NCBI GenBank assembly: GCA_039707655.1
Contig: CM077676.1
Span: forward strand, 183,206,936 to 183,270,935
Length of the DNA: 64,000 nucleotides
DNA from: Elymus sibiricus
Taxonomy: Eukaryota; Streptophyta; Magnoliopsida; Poales; Poaceae
Direction of reading: 5' to 3'
Positions 60,181-64,000 of this stretch are shown here, one piece after another. A program made the translations under genes and the position numbers. Positions within the stretch are counted from its first letter, which is position 1. Each line of letters opens with the position of its first letter. The notes beneath the pieces were generated by a model, which was not told where the DNA came from, did not search any database, and saw only the letters and a list, made by a program, of their open reading frames with translations.

Positions 60181-60440
60181 TGTGTGCGATTCTCAGTGGT
60201 ACGTCACATGGTTCCATCTCATATGCGTGTGGGATTGCCAACAGTACCACACACATTTCCATACCAGATGCGTGTGCGATTCATGGTAAAACCACAAACG
60301 TTTCAAACCTGTATGCATGTGTAATATCGGACAAAAAGAAGACAGTTCACATATGGAGCGCGTGTGTGATAGGGACACGTTGGTGATAGTAGAGGCACCA
60401 CACACATTTTACAGATTTTAACTGTGTGATAATGTACCTA
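60181..60440. repeat. Short tandem repeats with a TGCGTGTGCGATT core, about 45-bp unit
   Basis: The cores TGTGTGCGATT, TGCGTGTGGGATT, TGCGTGTGCGATT, TGCATGTGTAATAT, CGTGTGTGATA and TGTGTGATAAT recur from 60181 at about 45-60-bp spacing. ACCACACACATTT fragments lie between, in both orientations. Such arrays resemble subterminal repeats of plant CACTA transposons, but no CACTA terminus was found. ORFs here are artefacts of the repeats. Confidence 0.6.
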
Positions 60441-60698
60441 TCGCAAACAGATCGGTAGATTTAATGTTTGTGATATCCACCTTTTGCACATGAGTATATC
60501 TGCGTAATCCTTTCGGATGTCTTGCGGATCATAAAAGTAACATCGAGGTCTAACGTGTGGGATAGTCCATGACTTCACATACGATTACTTTATGGAAATC
60601 GTCAGCAGCCACTCGCCCTATTGCAGATGATTTTCTGGCTCATATGGGGTGGACCCCCCTATTGCACACATAGGCAAAGCGACGGTTTAAAACTCTTT

Positions 60699-60767
60699 CG
60701 CTACAACATTCTATCGCTAATCAAGGTTAGCAGCAAGCCTCTACAACATTCTATCGCTAATCAAGCC
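60699..60767. repeat. Short direct duplication CTACAACATTCTATCGCTAA
   Basis: The 20-mer CTACAACATTCTATCGCTAA plus TCAAG occurs twice, starting at about 60703 and 60742. GTTAGCAGCAAGC lies between the copies. Confidence 0.8.
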
Positions 60768-60779
60768 ACCACTAGAGTC

Positions 60780-62002
60780 CCCAACTTATGTAACTAGAGG
60801 ATACCCCATGCATTTCCGCGAGAATTGGTTGATGAAAATTTAAGTTGATAACATGAGAATCAAAATTAAAAATACACATGACTTATTATATTTGATTATA
60901 TAAAGTTGTAAAATATTTATCGAATATAAGTAGAATAGTTGAATGGAAAATATTTTCCCATCCATGCTTGAATGTTGTGGTGGGGTTATTCCCTTCCATG
61001 ATTGTATGTTGAGGTGGGCTTTATCTCATTCATAATTGTATGGTAAGGTGGCGTGCTTGCATGTTGAGATAAAAAAGTTATTGGGGATGACTCTCTTAGG
61101 TATATAGGATTAGGTGAAAGCGAGACAATAGTTCAAAGGACTCCTTCATTGTTTTGGATAAAAAGAGAACATGTCAATGTATTTTAGGGGATGACAAGGT
61201 TTAATCATACTTGGTGAAACTAATGCAAAGCAAGCATGCCAAAACAGCGGGACACACGATTGCATGAAAACTTTAATATAAAGAACATTGCATAAGACTA
61301 TACATATTCAACAATAACCTCCTTAAGCATAGAACTTTGCAATACCGAACTTGAGAAAATTATGAAAGAAAAGAGACAATGTAGTTATTAAAAGGAGTGT
61401 GAGAAGTGGTTACCTCCCAAGCTTAAGATTAAGCAAGGGTTAGACACTTTTTACCGTTGAGGCGCATATGACCTCTCCTTTAATGGACATGGACCTTGCT
61501 TTAGTGAGCTTTACTTGTTGTGGTCCGGTGGCTACCTTTTGATAGAACCTACTGAGGGCGATTAAAAAGAGAAAATAGAGTATTTTTTGCTTTTGGAGTT
61601 TTTCATTTTTTAGCACAAAGGATTATCTCCCAAGTGATAGAAACTTTTTTAAAGATCAGTTCATCAACCTAAGCACCGTGCTTAAGTCAATAAACTAAGT
61701 TTATGAGTTCAAATTATGTGATATTTTTAGTCTTTACATCGTGCCTACACAATAGGCTTTCTGGAATTTTATTTCGTTCGCACACTGCTTTTTGTCGATT
61801 TCCCCAGGATACGTCTTTGGAAGTGTATGGATCATTAATGAAAGAACTCCAAGAAATGGTGATGAAATCACATTAATTAATGTGATTATTATCTACCAGA
61901 AAAGAATGATGCAGTTGGGAGGAACTGGAAGGCCACATAGAACGTCCAGAGCGCAAGACGGCCTCTGGTACGAGCCAAAGCGCGCTCGTACCAGCGGTTG
62001 TA
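60780..62002. other. Degenerate repeat/retrotransposon DNA without genes
   Basis: AT-rich sequence. TGTTGAGGTGGG-type motifs repeat at about 60975-61060. A CCTCCCAAGCTTAAG purine-tract-like motif at about 61420 resembles internal 3' regions of TGATACGTCTCC-type elements. No ORF is supported. The sequence on either side of the solo LTR (to 62002 and from 63574) is continuous with itself. Confidence 0.45.
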
Positions 62003-63568
62003 TGATACGTCTCCAACGTATCTATAATTTTTGCTTGTCCCATGCTGTTATATTATCAATCTTGGATGTTTTTATATACATTTACATCAATTATATATCA
62101 TTTTTTGGGACTAACCTATTAACTTAGTGCCCAATGCCAGTTGTTGTTTTCTGCCTGTTTTTTGTTTTACAGAATATCAATACCAAACGAAGTCCAAATG
62201 CCACGAAACTTTTTGGAGATTTTTTTCTGGACATAACAAACACTAGAAGCTTCGGGAGGAGGCCAGAAGACCCAGGAGGTCGCCACGAGCCACCAGGGTG
62301 CGCCTGGGGGGGGGGGCAGGCGCGCCCTGGTGCCTCATGGGCCTACCTCTCACCCTTTTGACCTAATTCCACCACTATAAATTCCCAAAAATCAGGAAAC
62401 CAATAGGGGAGTCCACGAAATACTTTTTCTGCCGCCGCAAGCTTCTGTTCTCGAGAGATCCCATCTGGAGACCTTTTCCGGTACTCCGCCAGAGGGGGAA
62501 TCGATCACGGAGGGGCTCTACATCAACCTTGCCGCCCTTCCGATGATGCGTGAGTAGTTTATCACAGACCTTCGGGTCCATAGTTAGTAGCTAGATGGCT
62601 TCTTCTCTCTTTTTGATCTTCAATACAATGTTCTCCTCGTTGTTCTTAGAGTTCTATCCGATGTAATCACTTTTTGCGGTGTGTTTGTTGGGATCCGATG
62701 AATTGTGAGTTTATGATCAGATTATCCATGAATATTATTTGAGTCTTCTCTGATCTCTTTTATGCATGATTATTATAGCTTCCTATTTCTTCTCCGATCT
62801 ATTGATTTGGTTTGGCCAACTAGATTGATTTATCTTGCCATGGGAAGAGGTGCTTTGTAATGGGTTCGATCTTGCGGTGCTCAATCCCAGTGACAGAAAG
62901 GGACACGACACGTATGTATCATTGCTATTAAGGGTAAAAAGATGGGGTTTATTCATGCGTGAGTTTACTTTTTCTACATCATGTCATCTTGCTTAAGGCA
63001 TTACTCCGTTCTTTATGGACTTAATACACTAGATGCATGCTGGATAGGGGTCGATGTGTGGAGTAATAGTAGTAGATGCAGGCAGGAGTCGGTCTACTAT
63101 TCTCGGACGTGATGCCTATATACATGATCATTGCCTTGGATATCGTCATGATTATTTGCTTTTCTATCAATTGCCCAACAGTAATTTGTTTACCCACCGT
63201 ATGCTATTTTTATGAGAGAAGCCTCTAGTGAAAACTATGCCCCTGGGTCTATCTAAATCATATACTAAAACCCTAAAAATACTTGCTGCACTTTTTCTTT
63301 ATTTATTTTATTTTGTATTTTTATTTCAATCTATCTATCTATCACATACAATTTAATCTTGCAATTACCGCCGAGGGATTGACAACCCCTTATTTCCGTT
63401 GGGTGCAATGATTTTGTTGTTTTGTGTGCAGGTGCTGCTAACGAGGTGTTGCATGATTCTCCTACTGGATTGATAACCTTGGTTTCATAACTAAGGGAAA
63501 TACTTATCTCTACTATACTGCATCTCCCTTCCTCTTCAGGGAATTACCAACACAGCTCACAAGTAGCA
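62003..63568 (+). mobile_element. Solo LTR (TSD TTGTA)
   Basis: 1566 bp from TGATACGTCTCCAACG to CACAAGTAGCA, flanked by TTGTA at 61998-62002 and 63569-63573. It starts like the reverse strand of the solo LTR at 10093-11763, so it is the same LTR lineage in opposite orientation. It contains a CTAT tetranucleotide run at about 63331-63342 and a G-run at about 62307. No coding remnant is present. Confidence 0.88.
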
Positions 63569-63573
63569 TTGTA

Positions 63574-64000
63574 CCAAGCACCACCGCCTTCTCCTGGTCG
63601 ACTACTTCCACCCTGCGAGATTGGACCGGAGATCAGACGCCCAAAGACACCAGAAACCCGTCCAGAGCATAAAATCCTATCCTCCGGGAGTACTCGGAAG
63701 GGGAATTGCAAAGAGGAGACCAACATCTTCACCACCACATGCAAGGGGACGCCGGCATCATCATCCTCCATCAATCATCATCAGCAGCATCATCATCAAA
63801 ATCAACATCCATCTTGTTGTAATATCGAACCCTTGTGGACTACGTGTATTACTTGTTTGATCCATCCATGTTTACCACCGCCACCTGGGTGATGTTTACC
63901 ATTCCCATGTACAAGTAGACCCCCTAGTTCTCAGGGATATGGATGAAACTTGGTATGTATAGGTACTGAAATGTTAAAAAGGATATGATATCCTCTGTTG
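63574..64000. other. Low-complexity flank, no supported gene
   Basis: CAT-rich sequence (about 63745-63800) produces His/Ser-rich ORFs on both strands that look compositional. It continues the sequence left of 61998 and is probably part of an older repeat that runs past the window edge. Confidence 0.45.

Noticed and set aside
60181..60440. CRISPR-like array
   Set aside because: The units are imperfect, vary in both repeat and spacer parts, and sit in plant nuclear DNA. They fit transposon subterminal repeats instead.
60760..60785. CCACCACTAGAG as a CACTA terminus
   Set aside because: The orientation is wrong for a 3' end, no matching inverted end was found near 32-38 kb, and there is no clear 3-bp duplication.
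63569..63892. 107-codon ORF near the right edge
   Set aside because: The His/Ser/Pro-rich composition comes from CAT/CAC runs, and overlapping ORFs exist in other frames.

Overview
The window is Triticeae-type (wheat/Aegilops/barley-like) nuclear DNA. It carries two BARE-1/WIS/Angela-type Copia elements, recognised by LTRs opening with the characteristic GGAAATATGCCCTAGAGG and closing in CGTTCCCCAACA, several long-LTR Gypsy-type elements, solo LTRs, and a small island of low-copy genic sequence. No rRNA, tRNA or CRISPR locus was found. Nearly all long ORFs are decayed retrotransposon reading frames.

Left block, 1-22657. A minus-strand Gypsy-type element (Fatima-like by its LTR start) enters from the left edge. 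Its 5' LTR (1107-22657) is split by a Tat-like Gypsy element (4206-21867, minus) with broken gag, protease, RT, RNase H and integrase plus an antisense ORF. That element holds a solo LTR (5893-6752, TSD CCAGC) and a third, non-autonomous element (9378-17690, TSD GCCCT). The third element holds another solo LTR (10093-11763, TSD GGCCC) and a 719-bp inverted repeat. Nesting is four deep.

Middle, 22658-39194 plus 58344-60780 (genic island). A decayed ORF (22825-32311) is split by a minus-strand Angela-type element (23248-32034, TSD GAGAT) and reads in frame across it. Then come a second small decayed gene (32880-33407), a minus-strand five-exon gene for a protein with two B3-like domains (33979-35569), about 0.5-kb tandem repeats, and a divergent plus-strand B3 gene (37859-59926). 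The second B3 gene contains tandemly duplicated exon pairs in 771-bp genomic units, each adding 54 codons in frame. Both B3 gene models are open from ATG to stop.

Right block. A 10.6-kb non-autonomous long-LTR element (39195-58338, minus, TSD CTAAC/CTTAC) sits in an intron of the plus-strand B3 gene. It is itself interrupted by a plus-strand Angela-type element (45111-53671, TSD ATTAT). After the B3 gene come short repeats with a GTGTGCGAT core resembling CACTA subterminal repeats (about 60.18-60.44 kb), degenerate retrotransposon DNA, and a solo LTR (62003-63568, TSD TTGTA).

The most interesting content is the pair of divergent B3 genes, the in-frame exon-module amplification, and the inverted repeat. 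All boundaries and exon models were read by eye, and similarity to named families is from memory rather than a search.
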